Source: an uncultured Bacteroidales bacterium (GTDB lineage: Bacteria; Bacteroidota; Bacteroidia; Bacteroidales; UBA932). From it: a stretch of 64,000 nucleotides of DNA. The position numbers were made by a program, and so were the translations under genes. The stretch lies in NCBI GenBank assembly GCA_934725015.1, contig CAKVAS010000003.1, positions 1 through 64,000 on the forward strand, given 5' to 3'. Below are positions 18,713 through 26,329 of this stretch, in pieces. How positions within the stretch are numbered: the first letter of the stretch is position 1; each line of letters begins with the position of its first letter. The notes beneath the pieces were generated by a model, which did not search any database, was not told the origin of the DNA, and saw nothing but the letters and a program-made list of their open reading frames with translations.

Positions 18713-20014
18713 TTACTGGAGGGACGCCTTGTACTCTTCCTCGCACTTTGCGGTGTAGGCATCAGCGTCAGCCTGATTCCAGTCAAGCATCTTGTGAGGG
18801 ATGGTCTCGCCCATGCCCGGATGTCCCATGTTGGAGAAGAACCATGCCCAGTTGTCAAGTTCAGCGTCGAATCCTTCGGCAGTCGAGCCGCAGAGAAGAC
18901 GAAAATCGCTCCAAACGGCAGTGTCACCCTTCTTTGCCTCAGGGTCATACTTCTCGTAACGTGCCTGTCCCCAGCCTTTCTCGAAGCCGATGTAGGTGCA
19001 TTCGGTAGCGCCTCCGAGCTTCATCTGGGTCTTGTCGCCCTGAGCCTTGCGGTCCTGATTGAAAATTACGTCGAGGGATGCAGGCACCATATAGCCGAGC
19101 TTCGCATTGTCGTCCGTTCCCTTAGGGAGAGTCGCGCTCGCGCCTACATTGTTCACATTTGCAAAGATTGCAACTTCAAGAACCTTGGATGCCCAGTTGT
19201 GAGGAAGCGCTCCGAAGAGGTGGTTCTGGTCAATGTAAATCGTATGAAGAAGCGGAGACGCTGCAAGACCGTCAGGTATAGGTCCGACGAGACCGCAGAC
19301 AGAAAGATTCACTGATGTGAGCTTCGGAGTATCCCATTCCTTAGGAAGACGCTTGCCCTCAAGCCCTTTCTGACCACGCATATTGATGACAGTAAGCTCC
19401 GGCAGCACCATCTTCTCAGGGAAATTGGTGAAAGCGGCGCCGTCAAATGCCGTGACATAGAATTTGCCGTCCTTGTCGGTCATGCCGACACCTGGGAACA
19501 CGCCCGGATCGACATTGTACCAGTCTGTGACTTCCGGGGTAGCGTCGCCGAGCATCTTGCCCTCAACTACAGCCTTGAGGAATTCGAGGTCGCTCTCGTT
19601 GACATTGGACTCCTTCTTTGCCTGTGAGACGAAAATCTCCACCGCGTCGTAGTCACCGATTTTCACATAAAGGGAAACAGAACGTGCCTTGCCTGTCTCG
19701 TTGCCCTCGGCATAGAGGGAAATCTCGGCGTTGCCTGTTCCGGAAGTAGGGTTCACTGAAAGCCATGCCTGGTCCTCGCTCTCCTCGATGCGCCAGTCCT
19801 GAGTGTACCAGTCCTCCGCGGCAACGAGACTGTAAGTCTTTGTCTCGCCGTCAGGGGCGATGGTGACTTCGGCGTTCACGAGCGCCGGCTTCGGCTTTTC
19901 CGGCTCCGGCGGAGTCTCCGGTTCCTTGTTGGGTTCGCTTTCCTTTGCGCACGAGACGGCTGCGAGAGCCGCAGTCGTGAAGGCAAGAACTGCCAGTCTG
20001 AAAATCTTTTTCAT
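18713..20014 (-). CDS. BACON-domain, leucine-rich-repeat-like surface lipoprotein
   Basis: A 433-residue lipoprotein (lipobox ending AAVSC, residue about 22) with a Pro/Glu linker (PNKEPETPPEPEKPKP), a BACON-like beta domain at about 45-135 ('AWLSVNPTSGTGNAEISLYAEGN') and then irregular leucine-rich-repeat-like strands (about 200-300: 'LTVINMRGQKGLEG', 'LTSVNLSVCGLVGPIP', 'LHTIYIDQNHLFGALP'). BACON domains are carbohydrate- or mucin-associated spacers in Bacteroidetes. No catalytic motif is seen. It is transcribed toward the HTCS gene, with a 170-base gap, and shares its upstream region with the GH89 gene. Likely a surface glycan-binding protein of the locus. Confidence 0.82.
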   Translation of the reverse strand: MKKIFRLAVLAFTTAALAAVSCAKESEPNKEPETPPEPEKPKPALVNAEVTIAPDGETKTYSLVAAEDWYTQDWRIEESEDQAWLSVNPTSGTGNAEISLYAEGNETGKARSVSLYVKIGDYDAVEIFVSQAKKESNVNESDLEFLKAVVEGKMLGDATPEVTDWYNVDPGVFPGVGMTDKDGKFYVTAFDGAAFTNFPEKMVLPELTVINMRGQKGLEGKRLPKEWDTPKLTSVNLSVCGLVGPIPDGLAASPLLHTIYIDQNHLFGALPHNWASKVLEVAIFANVNNVGASATLPKGTDDNAKLGYMVPASLDVIFNQDRKAQGDKTQMKLGGATECTYIGFEKGWGQARYEKYDPEAKKGDTAVWSDFRLLCGSTAEGFDAELDNWAWFFSNMGHPGMGETIPHKMLDWNQADADAYTAKCEEEYKASLQ

Positions 20015-20135
20015 AAACGAAGAAAATTTTTGGTTATTGTTTGTTAATAATTTGGTGCGGTTTCAACGGAATCCCGCTCGGGGCACTTCCGCTTGTCGGC
20101 TGCAAATTTAGAGGGCTACGCCGGGGCATTCTGAC

Positions 20136-20169
20136 AAATTCGTATCATAAAAACGAAAATCCGTATCAT
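20136..20169. promoter_or_regulatory. Direct repeat AAATnCGTATCAT between divergent genes
   Basis: AAATTCGTATCAT (20136-20148) and AAATCCGTATCAT (20157-20169) are 12/13 identical and exactly 21 bases apart, two turns of the helix, so they lie on one DNA face. They sit between the BACON gene (start 20014) and the GH89 promoter (20225). This geometry suits a dimeric AraC-type activator such as the local HTCS; binding is inferred. No gene lies in 20015-20277. Confidence 0.6.
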
Positions 20170-20224
20170 GCCGTTTTGCGATAAAATGAGACGGAGAACA
20201 TACATTTATATGTATGAATCGGAT

Positions 20225-20232
20225 TATCTTTG
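20225..20232 (+). promoter_or_regulatory. Bacteroidetes -7 box for the GH89 gene
   Basis: TATCTTTG matches TAnnTTTG, 46 bases before the ATG at 20278 and about 55 bases after the direct-repeat pair. A clear -33 TTG at the usual distance is not seen, which would suit an activator-dependent promoter. Confidence 0.6.
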
Positions 20233-20277
20233 CATCGACGACGAAATGTCAGGGAATACGAGAATATATGCCCATGA

Positions 20278-22623
20278 ATGAAAATATATCCATATATGAA
20301 TGCACTTGAAACGATAATCCATTTTTTCGGAGACAATTTTTTTAGAGGCAGATTTTTCGGAGACAAAACCCTCGTTTTCGGAAGGAATATCCCTTCGGCG
20401 AACCTTATTGTTGCGACGGTTTTTCTTTCGGCGGCCATTTTCGCGGCCTCGTGTTCGTCGGGGCTGAAGGACAGCTACAACGGACGGCAGCAGGAAAGGG
20501 AAGCGCGGGAACTCATACGCAGAACCATCGGAGACCGGGACGGGGCGTTTGACATACGCATCGGGAAAGCGCGGAAGGACGGTAAGGACTGGTTCAGTCT
20601 CTACGGGGAGAACGGACGGATTGTGCTTGAGGGAAACAACGGAATCTCGGTCGCGAGCGCATTCAAGGCATGGCTTGAGGACTGCTGCCGGTGTCAGGTA
20701 AGCTGGTGCGGGAGCAATCTGGAGCTTCCGGAGCAGCTGCCCGTCCCGACGGAGAAGGTGACGCGGGTTTCGCCCTACAAATACCGCTACTATCTGAACT
20801 ACTGCACTTTCAACTACACGATGAGCTGGTGGCAGGAGGAGAGGTGGCAGAAGGAGATTGACTTCATGGCGATGAACGGAATCAACGCTCCGCTCGCGGT
20901 GACCGGGCAGAGCGGTGTGTGGCAGAGGGTCTATAACAGGCTGGGACTGAGCGACGCTGACCTTGAGAGCTTTTTCTGCGCCCCGACGCATTTCAGCTGG
21001 TTCTGGATGGGCAATCTCGACGGCTGGGGCGGGCCGCTTCCGCAGTCGTTCATCGACAGGCATGAGAAACTTCAGAAGTTCATACTGGAAAAGGAGCGCC
21101 GGCTCGGAATGACCCCGATTCTGCCGGCATTCACGGGGCACGTGCCGCCTGCATTCGCGGAAAAATTTCCTTCCGCCAAGGTTCGCAGGACGTCTTGGGA
21201 GGGATTTGACCCGGTGAGCATACTCGACCCGGAGGACAGCCTTTTCACGGTTATCGGAAGGATGTTCATGGAAGAGCAGACCCGCACCTACGGCACGAAT
21301 CATCTCTATTCGGCAGACACCTTCAACGAGAACACTCCCCCGACGCATGACTCGCTCTATCTCAGCGGCATGGGACGAAAAGTCTATGAGTCGATGGCGG
21401 AGTATGACCCGGAGGCCGTCTGGGTGATGCAGGGCTGGCTGTTCTACTACAACGGAGCTTTCTGGAAGGAGCCGGAAATCCGGGCGCTGTTTTCCGGAGT
21501 GCCGGACGACAGGATGCTGATTCTGGACCTCTGGAGCGAGAGGGTGCCGGTGTGGAACCGCACGGAGGGCTACTACGGCAAGCCTTGGGTGTGGTGCATG
21601 CTGCACAACTTCGGTCAGAATCCGGATTTCAACGGGAATGTGGCGAATGTTGCAGCCGGCCCGTCCGCCGCCCTGTCTGACCCGCGCGGGGAGAAGCTGA
21701 CGGGACTGGGCGTGACGATGGAGGGAATCGAGCAGATGCCTTCGGTCTATGCGCTGATGTTCGACAATGTGTGGAAGGACACTCCGACGGATGTTTCGGA
21801 GTTCATGACGGGCTACCTGCGGAACAGATACGGGGCGGACGCGCCGCTCACGGAGCAGGCATGGGCTCTGCTCAACGGCTCGGTGTTCGACCAGAGTCTG
21901 TCGGGAGGCTGCGTGCCGTCGGTGGTTACCGGCAGGCCGACGCTCTCGGTGTGGAAGAACAGGATTTCGGAGAGCCACACGGAGAAATATGTGAAGCCGC
22001 TCAACTCCGCATGGAGGGAACTCTTCCAGGCCGCCTGCGCCTCGGATGACCTTCGCGCCCATGACGGCTTCCGCTACGACCTTGTGGATGTCAGCCGTCA
22101 GGTGCTCACGGAATATGCAAACACTGTCCACGCGGCCATGTGCGGTTGCGACTCCGTCGGCGACATGGACGGCTTCGCGGCGAAGGCCTCGGAACTCATG
22201 GAACTGATGTCCGACCTCGACAGGCTTCTCTCGACTCGGAAGGAGTTCCTGCTCGGAAAATGGATTGCCGACGCGAGGGCTTACGGAACAACGGAGGCTG
22301 AAGCGGACAAGTTCGAACAGAACGCGCGTGACCTCGTGACCCTCTGGGGAGGCAAGGACTGCAGCATCCACGACTACGCCTACCGTCATTGGGCAGGGCT
22401 TGTGAGCGGATTCTATGCACCGCGCTGGCAACGGCTCATCGAGGCAGTGACAGAGGCTGCGGAGCGCGGGGAGAAGTTCGACCCCGAAGCGTTCGGGAAG
22501 AGCATCCGCGAGTGGGAGTGGCAGTGGACGTTCGGCAAGGAGAAGTACGCCACGGAGCCTTCCGGGGACGAGATTGAGGTGTGTATGGAAATTTACGAAA
22601 AATATTCGAGCCGCGTGATTTGA
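20278..22623 (+). CDS. GH89 alpha-N-acetylglucosaminidase lipoprotein
   Basis: A protein of up to 781 residues; the ATG at 20278 or 20296 gives an unusually long charged N-terminus before the lipoprotein signal (about 42-60, lipobox ending IFAASC). The mature protein matches the NAGLU/GH89 family along its length: an N-terminal alpha-beta domain, then a TIM barrel with 'YRYYLNYCTFNYTMSWW', 'DFMAMNGINAPLAVTGQ', 'FFCAPTHFSWFWMGNLDGW' and 'GMTPILPAFTGHVP', and a helical C-terminal domain. Probable catalytic glutamates lie in 'DTFNENTPP' (about 350) and 'LILDLWSERVPVW' (about 419). The family releases terminal alpha-linked N-acetylglucosamine, as on gastric mucin or heparan-type chains. It is divergent from the BACON gene and upstream of the second GH127 gene. 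Confidence 0.93.
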   Translation: MKIYPYMNALETIIHFFGDNFFRGRFFGDKTLVFGRNIPSANLIVATVFLSAAIFAASCSSGLKDSYNGRQQEREARELIRRTIGDRDGAFDIRIGKARKDGKDWFSLYGENGRIVLEGNNGISVASAFKAWLEDCCRCQVSWCGSNLELPEQLPVPTEKVTRVSPYKYRYYLNYCTFNYTMSWWQEERWQKEIDFMAMNGINAPLAVTGQSGVWQRVYNRLGLSDADLESFFCAPTHFSWFWMGNLDGWGGPLPQSFIDRHEKLQKFILEKERRLGMTPILPAFTGHVPPAFAEKFPSAKVRRTSWEGFDPVSILDPEDSLFTVIGRMFMEEQTRTYGTNHLYSADTFNENTPPTHDSLYLSGMGRKVYESMAEYDPEAVWVMQGWLFYYNGAFWKEPEIRALFSGVPDDRMLILDLWSERVPVWNRTEGYYGKPWVWCMLHNFGQNPDFNGNVANVAAGPSAALSDPRGEKLTGLGVTMEGIEQMPSVYALMFDNVWKDTPTDVSEFMTGYLRNRYGADAPLTEQAWALLNGSVFDQSLSGGCVPSVVTGRPTLSVWKNRISESHTEKYVKPLNSAWRELFQAACASDDLRAHDGFRYDLVDVSRQVLTEYANTVHAAMCGCDSVGDMDGFAAKASELMELMSDLDRLLSTRKEFLLGKWIADARAYGTTEAEADKFEQNARDLVTLWGGKDCSIHDYAYRHWAGLVSGFYAPRWQRLIEAVTEAAERGEKFDPEAFGKSIREWEWQWTFGKEKYATEPSGDEIEVCMEIYEKYSSRVI

Positions 22624-22654
22624 ACATCTTTTGGGACTCTATTTATTCTTTCAT

Positions 22655-22679
22655 CAGTCACATACGCCCGGTATGCTCC
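22655..22679. repeat. Dispersed palindromic repeat (CATAC...GTATG)
   Basis: CACATACGCCCGGTATG contains the inverted arms CATAC and GTATG around GCCCG. The same word, with one base changed in the loop, occurs between groEL and groES (28053-28074), and half of it at 9214-9227. All copies are intergenic. It resembles a short repetitive extragenic palindrome; function unknown. Confidence 0.6.
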
Positions 22680-22685
22680 TTCTTC

Positions 22686-22710
22686 AAAAATAAATCTATC
22701 CTCAAAAATC
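22686..22710. promoter_or_regulatory. Conserved AATCTATCCTC element (copy C)
   Basis: The plus strand reads AAAAATAAATCTATCCTC followed by AAAAATC; its reverse complement matches copies A and B before other genes of the locus. It lies 75-100 bases upstream of the GH127 gene at 22785, in the opposite orientation relative to the downstream gene than in A and B. A regulator site usable in both orientations, or a dispersed repeat, would both fit. Confidence 0.45.
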
Positions 22711-22784
22711 TTGTTCAGATTACTATCAGATCATTTTTAATGTTTCTTAATGTTTATGTTTACCACTAAAAAGACTAATACTAT

Positions 22785-24638
22785 ATGAATACAAGACTTA
22801 TCTTTACAGTTGCCGTCTCGGCGGCGCTGCTCTGCGCGTGCGAGGGCGGACAGGACAGCGGAATTTCAAGGAACACCCCGGTGAAGTTTTCCGAGGTCAA
22901 GGTGACGGACGGCTTCTGGCAGCCGCGAATCAAGGAGCTCTCGGAGACGACGGTTCCGTTCTGCCTCGACCAGTGCTGCACGAAGACCAGCCGGGTGAAC
23001 AACTTTGCTGTGGCGGGAGGGCTCGTCGAGGGAAAGTGGAAGGGGCTGTTCTATGACGACTCGGACCTGTACAAGACCATCGAAGGCGCGGCATACTCCC
23101 TTCAGAACGAACCGGATGCAGCACTTGAGGCGAAGATTGATTCGATAGTAGCCATCATCGCGGCGGCACAGCTCCCGGACGGCTATCTCGACACCTATTA
23201 TATACTGGAGAAGCCGGGCGAGCGCTGGACGGACATGGACAAGCACGAGATGTACTGCTGCGGGCATCTCATCGAGGCTGCCATTGCCTACCGCGATGCG
23301 ACCGGAAAGAGGACGCTGCTCGACGTGGCGCAGAAGTTCGCCGACCACCTTCTCGCCAACTTCGGTCCAGGAAAGCGGGACTGGGTGCCGGGCCATCCGG
23401 AGATTGAGCTTGCCCTCGTGAAGCTCTACCGAGAGACAGGCCGCAGAGACTATCTCGACCTCGCGCATTTCCTGCTTGAGGAGCGCGGATGCGGCAAGGC
23501 GGACTGGGGACAATGGAAGGAATACTATGTGGATGCGGAGCCGGTCGCGGACATGACGAGAATCTGCGGACACGCGGTGCGCTGCATGTATCTGCTCACC
23601 GGAATGGCTGACTGGTCGGCGCAGAGCGGATCGGAGGAATATATCCCCGCGCTCGACAGGATTTGGGACAATGTCGTCGGGGCGAACATGTACATCACGG
23701 GCGGAATCGGCTCGTCGCGGCACAACGAGGGCTTCACCACCGACTATGACCTTCCGAACGAGGAGGCGTACTGCGAGACCTGCGCTTCTGTGGGGATGGT
23801 GATGTGGAACCAGAGGATGAATATGCTCAAGGGAGAGGGGCGCTATGTCGATGTGCTCGAAAGGTCGATGTACAACGGGGCGCTCGCCGGAATATCCCTC
23901 TCCAGCGACAGGTTCTTCTATGTGAACCCGCTTGCGTCCTCCGGCAATCACCACAGGAAGCCGTGGTACGGCACAGCCTGCTGCCCGAGCCAGATTTCAA
24001 GGTTCCTGCCTTCGGTCGGGGGTTATGTCTATGCTGTCTCGCCTGATGCCCTTTGGGTGAATCTCTACATCGGAAGCTCGACTGCGGTGAAGGTCGGAGG
24101 CACGAGCGTCGGAGTGGAGATGACGACGGAATATCCATGGAAGGGCGACATCCGCATCGCCATAAGCCCGAAACGCGCAAAGACTTTCGGCGTGAGACTC
24201 AGGATTCCTCAGTGGAGCGAGGGCAATTTCACTGTGAAGGTGAACGGGGAGGCGGCGCCGGCGACGCTTGCCGACGGATATGTGACGGTTTCCCGAAAAT
24301 GGAGAAAGGGCGACGAGATTTCGCTCTCTCTTGACATGACACCGAATGTCGTGGCAGCCGACCCGCGTGTAAAGGCCGACGAGGGACGCAGGGCGATTCA
24401 GCGCGGTCCTCTTGTCTATTGCCTTGAGGAGACCGACAACCCTGCCATCACGGATGCGGTGCTTGAAGCCGGCGCGGAACTCGAAACCGCCTTTGAGCCT
24501 CATCTGCTGGGCGGAGTCGCCACAGTCACCGCGCATCAGAAGAGCGGCGAGCTCAAGTTCATCCCCTACTACGCATGGGACAACCGCGAGCCCGGCCGTA
24601 TGGAAGTCTGGGTGAGTTACGAGGAAAGCGGACGATAG
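22785..24638 (+). CDS. GH127 beta-L-arabinofuranosidase lipoprotein
   Basis: A 617-residue lipoprotein (lipobox ending LLCAC at about 19). The mature part is a canonical GH127/DUF1680 enzyme: 'VKVTDGFWQPRI', 'GLFYDDSDLYKTIEGAAYSL', 'QLPDGYLDTYY', 'HEMYCCGHLIEAAIAYRDATG', 'MYITGGIGSS', and the zinc-site set, Glu and Cys in 'EEAYCETCASV' (about 325-335) and the CC pair in 'GTACCPSQISR' (about 400), one cysteine being the nucleophile in characterised relatives. A C-terminal beta-sandwich follows ('VRLRIPQWSEGNFTVKVNG'). The family removes terminal beta-L-arabinofuranose, as from plant hydroxyproline-rich glycoproteins. It is 161 bases after the GH89 gene and followed by a terminator. Confidence 0.94.
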   Translation: MNTRLIFTVAVSAALLCACEGGQDSGISRNTPVKFSEVKVTDGFWQPRIKELSETTVPFCLDQCCTKTSRVNNFAVAGGLVEGKWKGLFYDDSDLYKTIEGAAYSLQNEPDAALEAKIDSIVAIIAAAQLPDGYLDTYYILEKPGERWTDMDKHEMYCCGHLIEAAIAYRDATGKRTLLDVAQKFADHLLANFGPGKRDWVPGHPEIELALVKLYRETGRRDYLDLAHFLLEERGCGKADWGQWKEYYVDAEPVADMTRICGHAVRCMYLLTGMADWSAQSGSEEYIPALDRIWDNVVGANMYITGGIGSSRHNEGFTTDYDLPNEEAYCETCASVGMVMWNQRMNMLKGEGRYVDVLERSMYNGALAGISLSSDRFFYVNPLASSGNHHRKPWYGTACCPSQISRFLPSVGGYVYAVSPDALWVNLYIGSSTAVKVGGTSVGVEMTTEYPWKGDIRIAISPKRAKTFGVRLRIPQWSEGNFTVKVNGEAAPATLADGYVTVSRKWRKGDEISLSLDMTPNVVAADPRVKADEGRRAIQRGPLVYCLEETDNPAITDAVLEAGAELETAFEPHLLGGVATVTAHQKSGELKFIPYYAWDNREPGRMEVWVSYEESGR

Positions 24639-24659
24639 CGCACTTTTCAGTAATTGTAC

Positions 24660-24694
24660 AGGCCGGCCAAATTGTTTTGGTCAGCCTGTTTTTT
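24660..24694 (+). terminator. Terminator after the GH127 gene
   Basis: AGGCCGGCCAAA pairs with TTTGGTCAGCCT (about 11 pairs, one mismatch) around a four-base loop and is followed by six T (24689-24694). It closes the plus-strand arm of the glycan locus, 20 bases past the stop codon. Confidence 0.8.
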
Positions 24695-24776
24695 ATGATT
24701 ACTTTTGTGCGCAAAAGAATTCAGGTGGACAGCACGGGCCGCCACAGGAGGGCAGGCAGAAATAAATTATACTATT

Positions 24777-25289
24777 ATGATTATACTTGTTGCGACGGAA
24801 GATGAGCTGAGGTTAGCGAAAAGGCACCTCGGGGAATATGAGATTGTCAGGACGGGCGTGGGCGCGGGGAATGTGATTCGCACGTGCTCGGAACTGCTTG
24901 GGCGTGAGGGGATTCAGGAAGAGAGGATTGTGAATGTGGGGTTCTGCGGAAGCAATTCGATTCCGGTCGGTTCGGTCGTGAAGATTTCGAAGACATGGAG
25001 GCTTATGGACAACGTGGTGGAGTTTGAGGACTGGAGAAACGGATATGAACTGGCTCCGGACGGGGTTCCGTGCTACACGAGCAACTGTTTCGTCCTCAAG
25101 ACGGACATCACTGAGCCGTGCGCGTTCGACATGGAGCTGAACTATATGGCGGCATTTCCGCTTCCGCTGGCGGGGGCGGTGAAGATTGTCAGCGACAATC
25201 TGTGCCTGGACAAGTATGAGCACAGCATCCGGCACTCGGAGGACGAGACCTGGGAGGATGTGAGGGCGATTCTGAGGAAACTTGAATAG
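24777..25289 (+). CDS. Short Pfs-like nucleosidase (5'-methylthioadenosine/S-adenosylhomocysteine nucleosidase fold)
   Basis: A 170-residue protein of the nucleoside-phosphorylase/nucleosidase fold. The ATG at 24777 places 'MIILVATEDEL' at the N-terminus, matching the first strand and the acidic residue of the family; upstream in-frame sequence looks non-coding. Further landmarks are 'VRTGVGAGNVIRTCSELL', 'NVGFCGSNSIPVGSVVKI' and 'AGAVKIVSDNL', whose Asp corresponds to the catalytic Asp of Pfs. Family members are usually near 230 residues, so this is a reduced version lacking part of the central region with the substrate-binding Met-Glu segment. It stands directly before luxS, the next enzyme of S-adenosylhomocysteine recycling, which supports an SAH nucleosidase role (inference). 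Confidence 0.75.
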   Translation: MIILVATEDELRLAKRHLGEYEIVRTGVGAGNVIRTCSELLGREGIQEERIVNVGFCGSNSIPVGSVVKISKTWRLMDNVVEFEDWRNGYELAPDGVPCYTSNCFVLKTDITEPCAFDMELNYMAAFPLPLAGAVKIVSDNLCLDKYEHSIRHSEDETWEDVRAILRKLE

Positions 25290-25295
25290 GTAAAA

Positions 25296-25468
25296 AGATC
25301 TCTCACTGCGTTCGAGATGACAGTGGCGGGAGCAGCCGAAATGACAGTGGCGGGAGCAGCCGAAATGACAGCGGCGGGAGCAGCCGAAATGACAGCGGCG
25401 GGAGCAGCCGAGATGAAAATGATATTCATCTGTCATTTCGAGCGAAATGAAACGGAGTCGAGAAATCT
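25296..25468. repeat. REP-like inverted-repeat element with internal 24-base tandem repeats
   Basis: Outer arms 25296-25323 (AGATCTCTCACTGCG then TTCGAGATGACAG) and 25430-25468 (CTGTCATTTCGAGCG ... GTCGAGAAATCT) are imperfect inverted repeats. Inside, four 24-base units (25317-25340, -25364, -25388, -25412) repeat head to tail with only one base varying; each begins ATGACAG, the end of the outer arm. It fills the gap between the nucleosidase gene and luxS. It looks like a mobile palindromic intergenic repeat that expanded internally. The frame is open through the repeats and in frame with luxS, but the luxS start lies after it. Confidence 0.8.
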
Positions 25469-25484
25469 GAATAACGAAGAAAAT

Positions 25485-25955
25485 ATGGAAAAGGAAGTGA
25501 AAGTCGAGAGCTTTACCTTTGACCACAGGAAGGTGAAGGCTCCTTATGTCAGACGATGCTGCGTCCTGGACGGACAGCACGGGGACAAGGTGACGAAGTT
25601 CGACCTGCGGTTCTGCCAGCCGAACAGGGAGGCGCTGGAGACAGCCGCGCTGCACGGACTGGAGCACCTGCTGGCGGAAGACCTGCGCAGGCACTTTGAC
25701 GGGGTGATTGACTTGAGCCCGATGGGATGCCGGACGGGATACTATGTGACCGCCTGGGGCGAGCGGGACATGCGCGAGATGAGGGATGCCCTCGTCGCCG
25801 CCCTGAATGACGTGCTTGAGGCGACCGAAATCCCTGCCGCCAACGAAATCCAGTGCGGGAATTACAGAGACCTCTCCCTTGATGGGGCACAGGCCGCCGC
25901 CCGCAAGGCGCTTGCCGCCGGATTTTCGCTTGACCCGTTTGAGAGAATACTATAA
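25485..25955 (+). CDS. luxS: S-ribosylhomocysteine lyase (LuxS)
   Basis: A 156-residue LuxS, the usual length. The start at 25485 (MEKEVKVESF) is chosen because the family begins just before the 'SFTFDHRKVKAPYVR' segment; an open frame runs further upstream through the repeat element but would add foreign sequence. Key residues are present: the metal-binding HGLEH motif (HxxEH), 'SPMGCRTGYY' with the catalytic Cys, and the third metal ligand Cys in 'EIQCGNYRDLSL'. It converts S-ribosylhomocysteine to homocysteine and the autoinducer-2 precursor DPD in the cytoplasm. The upstream Pfs-like gene supplies its substrate. A terminator follows at 25964-25983. Confidence 0.97.
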   Translation: MEKEVKVESFTFDHRKVKAPYVRRCCVLDGQHGDKVTKFDLRFCQPNREALETAALHGLEHLLAEDLRRHFDGVIDLSPMGCRTGYYVTAWGERDMREMRDALVAALNDVLEATEIPAANEIQCGNYRDLSLDGAQAAARKALAAGFSLDPFERIL

Positions 25956-25963
25956 AACAAGAA

Positions 25964-25983
25964 GGAGCCGCTTTCGCGGCTCC
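25964..25983. terminator. Hairpin terminator after luxS and the small basic-protein gene
   Basis: GGAGCCGC and GCGGCTCC form a perfect eight-pair stem with loop TTTC, nine bases after the luxS stop. On the minus strand it also ends the unit carrying the 49-residue gene (26034-26183). T-runs are modest in both directions. A second small hairpin, GCACCTAAAGGTGC, lies at 26005-26018. Confidence 0.7.
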
Positions 25984-26033
25984 CTAACCGGAGACAGAAT
26001 CAGAGCACCTAAAGGTGCAGTCTCACTCAGTGA

Positions 26034-26183
26034 CTATTCCGCGTCCCACACGCGTCTATAGTATGAACGGACTTTTTCCTTTTTACCAAAGCGAATGCGG
26101 GTATAACCCTTCACTTTAATAAAAACTGGTATTCTGGCTTCTATCAGAATCCTGATACCTGCGCTAAATCGTTCTTTAATCAT
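26034..26183 (-). CDS. Small basic protein, 49 residues, unknown function
   Basis: An open frame of 49 codons from ATG at 26183 to TAG at 26034. The product is very basic, with many Arg, Lys, Ile and Val and no Cys: it starts MIKERFSAGIRILIE, continues 'VKGYTRIRFGKKEKVRSYYR' and ends VWDAE. The 'VKxYxRxRxGKxExVRxxxR' layout resembles short conserved basic proteins I have seen in Bacteroidetes, whose role is unknown. Codon use is more A+T rich than in the neighbours. A consensus promoter (26330-26337) on the same strand and a terminator past its end frame it as its own unit. The ribosome binding site is weak, and translation is not proven. RNA or ribosome binding would suit its charge but is a guess. 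Confidence 0.6.
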   Translation of the reverse strand: MIKERFSAGIRILIEARIPVFIKVKGYTRIRFGKKEKVRSYYRRVWDAE

Positions 26184-26261
26184 ATGCATATAGATTTGAA
26201 TTAGTCGTGAAAGAACTTTCGGGCGGTATCAATATCTACATCTCCGGATTTCTCTTAATAA

Positions 26262-26295
26262 AAAAGCGCCTCAGGTGGGAACCGAAGCGCCTTTT
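26262..26295. terminator. Hairpin between groEL and the small gene, T-runs on both sides
   Basis: GCGCCTCAGG and CCGAAGCGC pair around TGGGAA with one mismatch and one bulge. TTTTC follows on the plus strand and a run of six T follows on the minus strand. It therefore ends the groESL transcript or acts as an attenuator just after the minus-strand promoter at 26330-26337, upstream of the 49-residue gene. Confidence 0.65.
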
Positions 26296-26329
26296 CTTGT
26301 CGCTAATTCAGTGACTCTATATGCTTTTG

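Noticed and set aside
20224..22431. A 735-codon open frame antisense to the GH89 gene
   Set aside because: It is rich in Arg, His and Val as expected from the complement of a G+C-rich gene, lacks family features, and GH89 on the other strand matches a known enzyme along its whole length.
25317..25412. Four regular 24-base repeats that could be read as a CRISPR array
   Set aside because: The units are directly abutting with no spacers, differ from CRISPR repeats in form and have no cas genes nearby; they are a tandem repeat.
25317..25484. LuxS starting inside the repeat element
   Set aside because: The frame is open, but the extra residues are repeats of the DNA element and the LuxS family begins at the ATG at 25485.
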